From NCBI GenBank assembly GCA_032622095.1, contig CP136066.1, positions 54,464,609-54,528,608 of the forward strand: 64,000 nt of DNA, given 5' to 3'. Under the pieces are notes generated by a model that saw only the letters and a program-made list of their open reading frames with translations, did not search any database and was not told the origin of the DNA. Shown here piece by piece: positions 37,701 to 50,908 of this stretch. Source of the stretch: Siphonodentalium dalli (Eukaryota > Mollusca > Scaphopoda > Gadilida > Siphonodentaliidae). Each line of letters starts with the position of its first letter. Positions within the stretch are counted from its first letter, which is position 1. A program made the position numbers and the translations under genes.

Positions 37701-39259
37701 TTGGTTTATCAATGTTCAAGTTATTTTGACAGAGAAAAGCTTCCTAGTCAGTCCCACTAATTGGTCAGTTCTAGTGTGACATGAAAACTAGCACTAGCCA
37801 GTAGTGGTACTGGACTGGGAACCAGTCATCTTATGGTTGAGTTAAAAGTATGTCGTATATATTGGTTTATCAATTTTCAAGTTCTTTTGACAGAAAAGCT
37901 TCCTAGTCAGTCCCACTATTCGGTCAGTTCTGGTGACATAAAAACTAGCACTAGTCAGTAATGGTACTGGACAGGGAACCAGTCATCCTATGGTTGAGTC
38001 AAAAGTTGATGTATACATTGGTTTATCGATTTTCAAGATCTTTTGACAGAGAAAAGCTTCCTAGTCAGTTCCACTATTTGGTCAGTTCTGGTGTGATATG
38101 AAAACTAGCACTACCAGTAGTGGTGTTGGACTGGGAACCAGTCATCTTATGGTTCAGTCAAAAGTTGATGTATATATTGGTTTATCAATTTTCAAGATCT
38201 TTTGACATAGAAAAGCTTCCTAGTCAGTTCCACTATTTGGTCAGTTCTGGTGTGATATGAAAACTAGCACTAGCCAGTAGTGGTGTTGGACTGGGAACCA
38301 GTCATCTTATGGTTGAGTCAAAAGTTGATGTATATATTGGTTTATCTATTTTCAAGATCTTTTGACAGAGAAAAGCTTCCTAGTCAGTCCCACTATTTGG
38401 TCAGTTCTAGTGTGACATGAAAACTAGCACTAGTCAGTAGTGGTACTGGACTGGGAACCAGTCATCTTATGGTTGAGTTAAAAGTTGATGTATACATTGG
38501 TTTATCGATTTTCAAGATCTTTTGACATAGAAAAGCTTCCTAGTCAGTTCCACTATTTGGTCAGTTCTGGTGTGATATGAAAACTAGCACTAGCCAGTAG
38601 TGGTGTTGGACTGGGAACCAGTCATCTTATGGTTGATTCAAAAGTTTATGTATCTATTTTCAAGATCTTTTGACAAAGAAAAGCTTCCAAGTCAGTTCCA
38701 CTATTTGGTCAGTTCTGGTGTGATATGAAAACTAGCACTAGCCAGTAGTGGTGTTGGACTGGGAACCAGTCATCCTATGGTTGAGTTAAAAGTTGATGTA
38801 TACATTGGTTTATCGATTTTCAAGATCTTTTGACAAAGAAAAGCTTCCTAGTCAGTTCCACTATTTGGTCAGTTCTGGTGTGATATGAAAACTAGCACTA
38901 GCCAGTAGTGGTGTTGGACTGGGAACCAGTCATCTTATGGTTGAGTCAAAAGTTGATGTATATATATTGGTTTATCTACTTTCAAGATCTTTTGACAGAG
39001 AAAAGCTTCCTAGTCAGTCCCACTATTTGGTCAGTTCTGGTGTGAAATGAAAACTAGCACTAGTCAGTAGTGGTACTGGACTGGGAACCAGTCATCCTAT
39101 TGTTGAGTCAAAAGTTGATGTAAATATTGGTTTATCGATTTTCAAGTTCTTTTGACAGAGAAACTCTTCCTAGTCAGTCCCACTATTTGGTCAGATCTGG
39201 TGTGAAATGAAAACTAGCACTAGTCAGTATTGGTACTGGACTGGGAACCAGTCATCTTA
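22755..39259 (+). repeat. Monomer block 6 (16.5 kb, longest L-free run)
   Basis: Roughly 104 monomers. The first part copies block 5; the rest is large higher-order repeats. The three identical or near-identical 70-codon plus-strand frames at 26252, 28629 and 31324 are copies of one stretch of repeat and change with each small indel, so they are not taken as genes. Confidence 0.93.
24500..38950 (+). repeat. Higher-order repeat, 2.38-2.86 kb period
   Basis: The marker gtggtatata starts at 26271, 28648, 31343 and 34197 (spacings 2377, 2695 and 2854 bp). A second marker, a 2-bp deletion giving gcactaccagtag, occurs at 24786, 27163, 32712, 35567 and 38108 (the 27163-32712 gap equals 2695+2854; 35567-38108 is 2541). 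The spacings correspond to about 15, 17, 18 and 16 monomers, so copies differ by whole monomers. The 2-monomer segment at about 36660-36975 is repeated at about 36980-37295. Confidence 0.9.
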
Positions 39260-39983
39260 TAGTTTAGTTATCAGTCGACGTTTATATATGTTTGCCATTT
39301 TTTAAAGTTCTTTTAATAGAAAATATTATAACACCACTGGCTAGTGCTAGTCAAAACATTCTAATTTCTGGGATGCCTCAAAGAAAATAACACCTTTGTT
39401 CTTATTAACAACAACAGTACTAAAAATATATATAAAAGTCAGGAATGGACAAGATAAACTGTCAAATCTACATGATGAGCTGATACATGGCATTAACAGC
39501 TTAAGATGCTAATGTGTTTTGTCACATTGATTAGGTATTGTTTTGACAAGTCAACAACCACTGACATCAAAGCTGGAGCATTATGTGTCATTAGATAGTC
39601 TATTGTTTGTCACAAAGTGAGAACTTTTCACATCATTAGCAAGTTTGAAGTGAGGGTTTAAATATTCTGCAGAAACTAAATTTTCAGCATAACATCAACT
39701 GTAGTGGGCAGGAAAGCAGCTAGGATTTAATATTATAACAACTTGGGTTTTTTTTCAACATTGGATTATTTTAGGCATCCAAGCTTAAGGTAAGGTATAT
39801 TAATTTTTTTATAATCTTAGATTTGTGTTTAAAATCAATCACAACACATTTTTTTTTTCGATTGTAAAATTTATGGATTTACATTTAATATCATTCATCC
39901 AAAAGTAACTTTTAAAATTAAACAAATGTCCTAAAAAAAAGTTAATAGAAACATTCAGTTGAAATTGTTCTGACATTCAAATT
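39260..39983 (+). repeat. L unit, copy L7 (724 bp, short tail)
   Basis: Shares ttcttttaatag near its start with L14 alone. The monomer upstream has gatgtaaatattgg, also found upstream of L14. L7 and L14 therefore look like sister copies 20 kb apart. Confidence 0.93.
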
Positions 39984-42368
39984 GGTTGAGTTAAAAGTTG
40001 ATATATATATATTGGTTCATCGATTTTAAAGTTATTTTGACAGAGAAAAGCTTCCTAGTCAGTCCCACTATTTGGTCAGTTCTGGTGCAACATGAAACTA
40101 GCACTAGTCAGTAGTGGTACTGGACTGGGAACCAGTCATCTTATGGTTGAGTTAAAAGTTGATGTATACATTGGTTTATCGATTTTCAAGATCTTTTGAC
40201 ATAGAAAAGCTTCCTAGTCAGTTCCACTATTTGGTCAGTTCTGGTGTGATATGAAAACTAGCACTAGTCAGTAGTGGTGTTGGACTGGGAACCAGTCATC
40301 TTATGGTAGAGTCAAAAGTTGATGTATATATTGGTTAATCGATTTTCAAGTTATTTTGACAGAGAAAAGCTTCCTAGTCAGTCCCACTATTTGGTCAGTT
40401 CTAGTGTGACATGAAAACTAGCACTAGCCAGTAGTGGTACTGGACTGGGAACCAGTCATCTTATGGTTGAGTTAAAAGTATGTCGTATATATTGGTTTAT
40501 CAATTTTCAAGTTCTTTTGACAGAAAAGCTTCCCAGTCAGTCCCACTATTCGGTCAGTTCTGGTGACATAAAAACTAGCACTAGTCAGTAGTGGTGTTGG
40601 ACTGGGAACCAGTCATCTTATGGTAGAGTCAAAAGTTGATGTATACATTGGTTTATCGATTTTCAAGATCTTTTGACAGAGAAAAGCTTCCTAGTCAGTT
40701 CCACTATTTGGTCAGTTCTGGTGTGATATGAAAACTAGCACTAGCCAGTAGTGGTGTTGGACTGGGAACCAGTCATCTTATGGTTCAGTCAAAAGTTAAT
40801 GTATATATTGGTTTATCAATTTTCAAGATCTTTTGAAAGAGAAAAGCTTCCTAGTCAGTCCCACTATTTGGTCAGTTCTAGTGAGACATGAAAACTAGCA
40901 CTAGTCAGTAGTGGTACGGGACTGGGAACAAGTCATCTTATGGTTGAGTTAAAAGTTGATGTATACATTGGTTTATCGATTTTCAAGATCTTTTGACAGG
41001 GAAAAGCTTCCTAGTCAGTTCCACTATTTGGTCAGTTCTGGTGTGATATGAAAACTAGCACTAGCCAGTAGTGGTGTTGGACTGGGAACCAGTCATCTTA
41101 TGGTTCAGTCAAAAGTTGATGTATATATTGGTTTATCAATTTTCAAGATCTTTTGAAAGAGAAAAGCTTCCTAGTCAGTCCCACTATTTGGTCAGTTCTA
41201 GTGTGAAATGAAAACTAGCACTAGTCAGTAGTGGTACTGGACTGGGAACCAGACATCTTATGGTTGAGTTAAAAGTTGATGTATACATTGGTTTATCGAT
41301 TTTCAAGATCTTTTGACATAGAAAAGCTTCCTAGTCAGTTCCACTATTTGGTCAGTTCTGGTGTGATATGAAAACTAGCACTAGCCAGTAGTGGTGTTGG
41401 ACTGGGAACCAGTCATCTTATGGTTGATTCAAAAGTTTATGTATCTATTTTCAAAATCTTTTGACAAAGAAAAGCTTCCTAGTCAGTTCCACTATTTGGT
41501 CAGTTCTGGTGTGATATGAAAACTAGCACTATCCAGTAGTGGTGTTGGACTGGGAACCAGTCATCCTATGGTTGAGTTAAAAGTTGATGTATACATTGGT
41601 TTATCGATTTTCAAGATCTTTTGACAAAGAAAAGCTTCCAAGTCAGTTCCACTATTTGGTCAGTTCTGGTGTGATATGAAAACTAGCACTAGCCAGTAGT
41701 GGTGTTGGACTGGGAACCAGTCATCTTATGGTTGAGTCAAAAGTTGATGTATATATTGGTTTATCAATGTTCAAGTTATTTTGACAGAGAAAAGCTTCCT
41801 AGTCAGTCCCACTAATTGGTCAGTTCTAGTGTGACATGAAAACTAGCACTAGCCAGTAGTGGTACTGGACTGGGAACCAGTCATCTTATGGTTGAGTCAA
41901 AAGTTGATGTATACATTGGTTTATCGATTTTCAAGATCTTTTGACATAGAAAAGCTTCCTAGTCAGTTCCACTATTTGGTCAGTTCTGGTGTGACATAAA
42001 AACTAGCACTAGTCAGTAGTGGTACTGGACTGGGAACCAGTCATCCTATGGTTGAGTGAAAAGTTGATGTATACATTGGTTTATCGATTTTCAAGATCTT
42101 TTGACAGAGAAAAGCTTCCTAGTCAGTCCCACTATTTGGTCAGTTCTAGTGTGACATAAAAACTAGCACTAGTCAGTAGTGGTACTGGACTGGGAACCAG
42201 TCATCCTATGGTTGAGTCAAAAGTTGATGTATATATTGGTTTATCGATTTTCAAGTTCTTTCGGCAGAGAAACGCTTCCTAGTCAGTCCCACTATTTGGT
42301 CAGATCTGGTGTGAAATGAAAACTAGCACTAGTCAGTATTGGTACTGGACTGGGAACCAGTCATCTTA
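39984..42368 (+). repeat. Monomer block 7
   Basis: About 15 monomers, including a gtagagtcaaaag variant also seen in blocks 10 and 14, and an internal near-repeat of about 320 bp (40600-41200). The last monomer has tttcggcagagaaacg, shared with the monomer before L9. Confidence 0.9.
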
Positions 42369-43157
42369 TAGTTTAGTTATCAGTCGACGTTTATATATGT
42401 TTGCCATTTTTTAAAGTTCTTTCAATAGAAAATATTATAACACCACTGGCTAGTGCTAGTCAAAACATTCTAATTTCTGGGATGCCTCAAAGAAAATAAC
42501 ACCTTTGTTCTTATTAACAACAACAGTACTAAAAATATATATAAAAGTCAGGAATGGACAAGATAAACTGTCAAATCTACATGATGAGCTGATACATGGC
42601 ATTAACAGCTTAAGATGCTAATGTGTTTTGTCACATTGATTAGGTATTGTTTTGACAAGTCAACAACCACTGACATCAAAGCTGGAGCATTATGTGTCAT
42701 TAGATAGTCTATTGTTTGTCACAAAGTGAGAACTTTTCACATCATTAGCAAGTTTGAAGTGAGGGTTTAAATATTCTGCAGAAACTAAATTTTCAGCATA
42801 ACATCAACTGTAGTGGGCAGGAAAGCAGCTAGGATTTAATATTATAACAACTTGGGTTTTTTTTCAACATTGGATTATTTTAGGCATCCAAGCTTAAGGT
42901 AAGGTATATTAATTTTTTTATAATCTTAGATTTGTGTTTAAAATCAATCACAACACATTTTTTTTTTCGATTGTAAAATTTATGGATTTACATTTAATAT
43001 CATTCATCCAAAAGTAACTCTTAAAATTAAACAAATGTCCTAAAAAAAAGTAAAACTATAGAAAAAATTTAAGAAAAATATTAAATTGAAATGTTTTGAC
43101 ATTCAAATTTGAGTTTAAATAGAAACATTCAGTTGAAATTGTTCTGACATTCAAATT
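42369..43157 (+). repeat. L unit, copy L8 (789 bp, long tail)
   Basis: As L2 up to aaatgtcctaaaa, then about 65 bp extra: the tail contains two copies of a ttgaaat..tgacattcaaat motif. The anchor is 2503 bp from L9, which is a near-identical sister. Confidence 0.93.
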
Positions 43158-44871
43158 GGTTGAGTTAAAAGTTGATATATATATATTGGTTAATCGATTT
43201 TAAAGTTATTTTGACAGAGAAAAGCTTCCTAGTCAGTCCCACTATTTGGTCAGTTCAGGTGTGAAATGAAAAATAGCACTGAGTTAAAAGTTGATGTATA
43301 TATTGGTTAATCGATTTTCAAGTTATTTTGACAGAGAAAAGCTTCCTAGTCAGTCCCACTATTTGGTCAGTTCTAGTGTGATATGAAACTAGCACTAGTC
43401 AGTAGTGGTACTGGACTGGGAACCAGTCATCTTATGGTTGAGTCAAAAGTTTATGTATATAATGGTTTATCAATTTTCAAGATCTTTTGACAGAGAAAAG
43501 CTTCCTAGTCAGTCCCACTATTTGGTCAGTTCTAGTGTGACATGAAAACTAGCACTAGTCAGTAGTGGCACTGGACTGGGAACCAGTCATCCTATGGTTG
43601 AATCAAAAGTTGATGTATATAATGGTTTATCTATTTTCAAGATCTTTTGACAGAGAAAAGCTTCCTAGTCAGTCCCACTATTTGGTCAGTTCTAGTGTGA
43701 CATGAAAACTAGCACTAGTCAGTAGTGGTACTGGACTGGGAACCAGTCATCCTACGGTTGAGTTAAAAGTTGATGTATATATTGGTTTATCGATTTTCAA
43801 GTTATTTTGACAGAGAAAAGCTTCCTAGTCAGTCCCACTATTTGGTCAGTTCTAGTGTGACATGAAAACTAGCACTAGTCAGTAGTGGTACTGGACTGGG
43901 AACCAGTCATCCTACGGTTGAGTTAAAAGTTGATGTATATATTGGTTTATCGATTTTCAAGTTATTTTGACAGAGAAAAGCTTCCTAGTCAGTCCCACTA
44001 ATTGGTCAGTTCTAGTGAGACATGAAAACTAGCACTAGTCAGTAGTGGAACTGGACTGGGAACCAGTCATCTTATGGTTGAGTTAAAAGTATGTCGTATA
44101 TATTGGTTTAACAATTTTCAAGTTCTTTTGACAGAAAAGCTTCCCAGTCAGTCCCACTATTCGGTCAGTTCTGGTGACATAAAAACTAGCACTAGTCAGT
44201 AGTGCTACTGGACTGGGAACCAGTCATCCTATGGTTGAGTCAAAAGTTGATGTATACATTGGTTTATCGATTTTCAAGATCTTTTGACAGAGAAAAGCTT
44301 CCTAGTCAGTTCCACTATTTGGTCAGTTCTGGTGTGATATGAAAACTAGCACTAGCCAGTAGTGGTATTGGACTGGGAACCAGTCATCTTATGGTTCAAT
44401 CAAAAGTTGATGTATATATTGGTTTATCTATTTTCAAGATCTTTTGACAGAGAAAAGCTTCCTAGTCAGTCCCACTATTTGGTCAGTTCTAGTGTGACAT
44501 GAAAACTAGCACTAGTCAGTAGTGGTACTGGACTGGGAACCAGTCATCCTATGGTTGAGTGAAAAGTTGATGTATACATTGGTTTATCGATTTTCAAGAT
44601 CTTTTGACAGAGAAAAGCTTCCTAGTCAGTCCCACTATTTGGTCAGTTCTAGTGTGACATAAAAACTAGCACTAGTCAGTAGTGGTACTGGACTGGGAAC
44701 CAGTCATCCTATGGTTGAGTCAAAAGTTGATGTATATATTGGTTTATCGATTTTCAAGTTCTTTCGGCAGAGAAACGCTTCCTAGTCAGTCCCACTATTT
44801 GGTCAGATCTGGTGTGAAATGAAAACTAGCACTAGTCAGTATTGGTACTGGACTGGGAACCAGTCATCTTA
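43158..44871 (+). repeat. Monomer block 8
   Basis: Opens with the monomer lacking 43 bp (near 43262) and follows the order also used by blocks 9 and 13. One monomer ending cctacggttgag is tandemly doubled here relative to block 9. Confidence 0.9.
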
Positions 44872-45660
44872 TAGTTTAGTTATCAGTCGACGTTTATATA
44901 TGTTTGCCATTTTTTAAAGTTCTTTCAATAGAAAATATTATAACACCACTGGCTAGTGCTAGTCAAAACATTCTAATTTCTGGGATGCCTCAAAGAAAAT
45001 AACACCTTTGTTCTTATTAACAACAACAGTACTAAAAATATATATAAAAGTCAGGAATGGACAAGATAAACTGTCAAATCTACATGATGAGCTGATACAT
45101 GGCATTAACAGCTTAAGATGCTAATGTGTTTTGTCACATTGATTAGGTATTGTTTTGACAAGTCAACAACCACTGACATCAAAGCTGGAGCATTATGTGT
45201 CATTAGATAGTCTATTGTTTGTCACAAAGTGAGAACTTTTCACATCATTAGCAAGTTTGAAGTGAGGGTTTAAATATTCTGCAGAAACTAAATTTTCAGC
45301 ATAACATCAACTGTAGTGGGCAGGAAAGCAGCTAGGATTTAATATTATAACAACTTGGGTTTTTTTTCAACATTGGATTATTTTAGGCATCCAAGCTTAA
45401 GGTAAGGTATATTAATTTTTTTATAATCTTAGATTTGTGTTTAAAATCAATCACAACACATTTTTTTTTTCGATTGTAAAATTTATGGATTTACATTTAA
45501 TATCATTCATCCAAAAGTAACTCTTAAAATTAAACAAATGTCCTAAAAAAAAGTAAAACTATAGAAAAAATTTAAGAAAAATATTAAATTGAAATGTTTT
45601 GACATTCAAATTTGAGTTTAAATAGAAACATTCAGTTGAAATTGTTCTGACATTCAAATT
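44872..45660 (+). repeat. L unit, copy L9 (789 bp, long tail)
   Basis: Sister of L8, with the same tail and the same tttcggcagag upstream monomer. Confidence 0.93.
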
Positions 45661-47717
45661 GGTTGAGTTAAAAGTTGATATATATATATTGGTTAATCGA
45701 TTTTAAAGTTATTTTGACAGAGAAAAGCTTCCTAGTCAGTCCCACTATTTGGTCAGTTCAGGTGTGAAATGAAAAATAGCACTGAGTTAAAAGTTGATGT
45801 ATATATTGGTTAATCGATTTTCAAGTTATTTTGACAGAGAAAAGCTTCCTAGTCAGTCCCACTATTTGGTCAGTTCTAGTGTGATATGAAACTAGCACTA
45901 GTCAGTAGTGGTACTGGACTGGGAACCAGTCATCTTATGGTTGAGTCAAAAGTTTATGTATATAATGGTTTATCAATTTTCAAGATCTTTTGACAGAGAA
46001 AAGCTTCCTAGTCAGTCCCACTATTTGGTCAGTTCTAGTGTGACATGAAAACTAGCACTAGTCAGTAGTGGCACTGGACTGGGAACCAGTCATCCTATGG
46101 TTGAATCAAAAGTTGATGTATATAATGGTTTATCTATTTTCAAGATCTTTTGACAGAGAAAAGCTTCCTAGTCAGTCCCACTATTTGGTCAGTTCTAGTG
46201 TGACATGAAAACTAGCACTAGTCAGTAGTGGTACTGGACTGGGAACCAGTCATCCTACGGTTGAGTTAAAAGTTGATGTATATATTGGTTTATCGATTTT
46301 CAAGTTATTTTGACAGAGAAAAGCTTCCTAGTCAGTCCCACTAATTGGTCAGTTCTAGTGAGACATGAAAACTAGCACTAGTCAGTAGTGGAACTGGACT
46401 GGGAACCAGTCATCTTATGGTTGAGTTAAAAGTATGTCGTATATATTGGTTTAACAATTTTCAAGTTCTTTTGACAGAAAAGCTTCCCAGTCAGTCCCAC
46501 TATTCGGTCAGTTCTGGTGACATAAAAACTAGCACTAGTCAGTAGTGCTACTGGACTGGGAACCAGTCATCCTATGGTTGAGTCAAAAGTTGATGTATAC
46601 ATTGGTTTATCGATTTTCAAGATCTTTTGACAGAGAAAAGCTTCCTAGTCAGTTCCACTATTTGGTCAGTTCTGGTGTGATATGAAAACTAGCACTAGCC
46701 AGTAGTGGTATTGGACTGGGAACCAGTCATCTTATGGTTCAGTCAAAAGTTGATGTATATATTGGTTTATCTATTTTCAAGATCTTTTGACAGAGAAAAG
46801 CTTCCTAGTCAGTCCCACTATTTGGTCAGTTCTAGTGTGACATGAAAACTAGCACTAGTCAGTAGTGGTACTGGACTGGGAACCAGTCATCTTATGGTTG
46901 AGTTAAAAGTATGTCGTATATATTGGTTTAACAATTTTCAAGTTCTTTTGACAGAAAAGCTTCCCAGTCAGTCCCACTATTCGGTCAGTTCTGGTGACAT
47001 AAAAACTAGCACTAGTCAGTAGTGGTACTGGGAACCAGTCATCCTATGGTTGAGTCAAAAGTTGATGTATACATTGGTTTATCGATTTTCAAGATCTTTT
47101 GACAGAGAAAAGCTTCCTAGTCAGTTCCACTATTTGGTCAGTTCTGGTGTGATATGAAAACTAGCACTAGCCAGTAGTGGTATTGGACTGGGAACCAGTC
47201 ATCTTATGGTTGAGTCAAAAGTTGATGTATATATTGGTTTATCTATTTTCAAGATCTTTTGACAGAGAAAAGCTTCCTAGTCAGTCCCACTATTTGGTCA
47301 GTTCTAGTGTGACATGAAAACTAGCACTAGTCAGTAGTGGTACTGGACTGGGAACCAGTCATCCTACGGTTGAGTTAAAAGTTGATGTATATATTGGTTT
47401 ATCGATTTTCAAGTTATTTTGACAGAGAAAAGCTTCCTAGTCAGTCCCACTATTTGGTCAGTTCTAGTGTGACATGAAAACTAGCACTAGTCAGTAGTGG
47501 TACTGGACTGGGAACCAGTCATCTTATGGTTGAGTTAAAAGTATGTCGTATATATTGGTTTAACAATTTTCAAGTTCTTTTGACAGAAAAGTTTCCCAGT
47601 CAGTCCCACTATTCGGTCAGTTCTGGTAACATAAAAACTAGCACTAGTCAGTAGTGCTACTGGACTGGGAACCAGTCATCCTATGGTTGAGTCAAAAGTT
47701 GATGTATACATTGGTTT
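45661..47717 (+). repeat. Monomer block 9
   Basis: Contains a C-class monomer lacking 5 bp (tagtggtactgggaacc near 47026) that recurs at 54270 and 57514. It ends abruptly inside a monomer after tacattggttt, where truncated L10 begins. Confidence 0.9.
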
Positions 47718-48365
47718 GACTGGCTAGTGCTAGTCAAAACATTCTAATTTCTGGGATGCCTCAAAGAAAATAACACCTTTGTTCTTATTAACAACAACAG
47801 TACTAAAAATATATATAAAAGTCAGGAATGGACAAGATAAACTGTCAAATCTACATGATGAGCTGATACATGGCATTAACAGCTTAAGATGCTAATGTGT
47901 TTTGTCACATTGATTAGGTATTGTTTTGACAAGTCAACAACCACTGACATCAAAGCTGGAGCATTATGTGTCATTAGATAGTCTATTGTTTGTCACAAAG
48001 TGAGAACTTTTCACATCATTAGCAAGTTTGAAGTGAGGGTTTAAATATTCTGCAGAAACTAAATTTTCAGCATAACATCAACTGTAGTGGGCAGGAAAGC
48101 AGCTAGGATTTAATATTATAACAACTTGGGTTTTTTTCAACATTGGATTATTTTAGGCATCCAAGCTTAAGGTAAGGTATATTAATTTTTTTATAATCTT
48201 AGATTTGTGTTTAAAATCAATCACAACACATTTTTTTTTTCGATTGTAAAATTTATGGATTTACATTTAATATCATTCATCCAAAAGTAACTTTTAAAAT
48301 TAAACAAATGTCCTAAAAAAAAGTTAATAGAAACATTCAGTTGAAATTGTTCTGACATTCAAATT
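47718..48365 (+). repeat. L unit, copy L10 (5'-truncated, short tail)
   Basis: Lacks the first ~75 bp. A monomer is joined directly at ggttt to gactggctagtgctagtc, i.e. at the inverted monomer fragment. The same join occurs in L13 (54961/54962). The tail is the short form, unlike L13. The T run before the acceptor-like site is one base shorter than usual. Confidence 0.92.
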
Positions 48366-50122
48366 GGTTGAGTTAAAAGTTGATATATATATATTGGTTC
48401 ATCGATTTTAAAGTTATTTTGACAGAGAAAAGCTTCCTAGTCAGTCCCACTATTTGGTCAGTTCTGGTGCAACATGAAACTAGCACTAGTCAGTAGTGGT
48501 ACTGGACTGGGAACCAGTCATCTTATGGTTGAGTTAAAAGTTGATGTATACATTGGTTTATCGATTTTCAAGATCTTTTGACATAGAAAAGCTTCCTAGT
48601 CAGTTCCACTATTTGGTCAGTTCTGGTGTGATATGAAAGCTAGCACTAGTCAGTAGTGGTGTTGGACTGGGAACCAGTCATCTTATGGTAGAGTCAAAAG
48701 TTGATGTATATATTGGTTAATCGATTTTCAAGTTATTTTGACAGAGAAAAGCTTCCTAGTCAGTCCCACTATTTGGTCAGTTCTAGTGTGACATGAAAAC
48801 TAGCACTAGTCAGTAGTGGCACTGGACTGGGAACCAGTCATCCTATGGTTGAATCAAAAGTTGATGTAAATAATGGTTTATCTATTTTCAAGATCTTTTG
48901 ACAGAGAAAAGCTTCCTAGTCAGTCCCACTATTTGGTCAGTTCTAGTGTGACATGAAAACTAGCACTAGTCAGTAGTGGTACTGGACTGGGAACCAGTCA
49001 TCCTATGGTTGAGTTAAAAGTTGATGTATACATTGGTTTATCGATTTTCAAGATCTTTTGACAAAGAAAAGCTTCCAAGTCAGTTCCACTATTTGGTCAG
49101 TTCTGGTGTGATATGAAAACTAGCACTAGCCAGTAGTGGTGTTGGACTGGGAACCAGTCATCTTATGGTTGAGTCAAAAGTTGATGTATATATTGGTTTA
49201 TCAATTTTCAAGTTATTTTGACAGAGAAAAGCTTCCTAGTCAGTCCCACTAATTGGTCAGTTCTAGTGTGACATGAAAACTAGCACTAGCCAGTAGTGGT
49301 ACTGGACTGGGAACCAGTCATCTTATGGTTGAGTTAAAAGTATGTCGTATATATTGGTTTATCAATTTTCAAGTTCTTTTGACAGAAAAGCTTCCCAGTC
49401 AGTCCCACTATTCGGTCAGTTCTGGTGACATAAAAACTAGCACTAGTCAGTAGTGGTACTGGACTGGGAACCAGTCATCCTATCGTTGAGTCAAAAGTTG
49501 ATGTATACATTGGTTTATCGATTTTCAAGATCTTTTGACAGAGAAAAGCTTCCTAGTCAGTTCCACTATTTGGTCAGTTCTGGTGTGATATGAAAACTAG
49601 CACTAGCCAGTAGTGGTGTTGGACTGGGAACCAGTCATCTTATGGTTCAGTCAAAAGTTGATGTATATATTGGTTTATCAATTTTCAAGATCTTTTGAAA
49701 GAGAAAAGCTTCCTAGTCAGTCCCACTATTTGGTCAGTTCTAGTGTGACATGAAAACTAGCACTAGTCAGTAGTGGTACGGGACTGGGAACAAGTCATCT
49801 TATGGTTGAGTTAAAAGTTGATGTATACATTGGTTTATCGATTTTCAAGATCTTTTGACAGGGAAAAGCTTCCTAGTCAGTTCCACTATTTGGTCAGTTC
49901 TGGTGTGATATGAAAACTAGCACTAGCCAGTAGTGGTGTTGGACTGGGAACCAGTCATCTTATGGTTCAGTCAAAAGTTGATGTATATATTGGTTTATCA
50001 ATTTTCAAGATCTTTTGAAAGAGAAAAGCTTCCTAGTCAGTCCCACTATTTGGTCAGTTCTAGTGTGACATGAAAACTAGCACTAGTCAGTAGTGGTACT
50101 GGACTGGGAACCAGTCATCTTA
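48366..50122 (+). repeat. Monomer block 10
   Basis: About 11 monomers resembling block 7 (shared gtagagtc, ggtacgggactgg and gacagggaaaagc variants). It ends with an ordinary A-class monomer, not the gatctgg/agtattgg variant that precedes other full L units. Confidence 0.9.
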
Positions 50123-50908
50123 TAGTTTAGTTATCAGTCGACGTTTATATATGTTTGCCATTTTTTAAAGTTCTTTCAATAGAAAATATTATAACACCAC
50201 TGGCTAGTGCTAGTCAAAACATTCTAATTTCTGGGATGCTTCAAAGAAAATAACACCTTTGTTCTTATTAACAACAGTACTAAAAATATATATAAAAGTC
50301 AGGAATGGACAAGATAAACTGTCAAATCTACATGATGAGCTGATACATGGCATTAACAGCTTAAGATGCTAATGTGTTTTGTCACATTGATTAGGTATTG
50401 TTTTGACAAGTCAACAACGACTGACATCAAAGCTGGAGCATTATGTGTCATTAGATAGTCTATTGTTTGTCACAAAGTGAGAACTTTTCACATCATTAGC
50501 AAGTTTGAAGTGAGGGTTTAAATATTCTGCAGAAACTAAATTTTCAGCATAACATCAACTGTAGTGGGCAGGAAAGCAGCTAGGATTTAATATTATAACA
50601 ACTTGGGTTTTTTTTCAACATTGGATTATTTTAGGCATCCAAGCTTAAGGTAAGGTATATTAATTTTTTTATAATCTTAGATTTGTGTTTAAAATCAATC
50701 ACAACACATTTTTTTTTTCGATTGTAAAATTTATGGATTTACATTTAATATCATTCATCCAAAAGTAACTCTTAAAATTAAACAAATGTCCTAAAAAAAA
50801 GTAAAACTATAGAAAAAATTTAAGAAAAATATTAAATTGAAATGTTTTGACATTCAAATTTGAGTTTAAATAGAAACATTCAGTTGAAATTGTTCTGACA
50901 TTCAAATT
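50123..50908 (+). repeat. L unit, copy L11 (786 bp, long tail)
   Basis: Carries gggatgcttc and a 3-bp shorter aacaacagtac, both shared with L1, plus the long tail. The upstream monomer is of ordinary type. L11 may retain older states than its neighbours. Confidence 0.92.
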
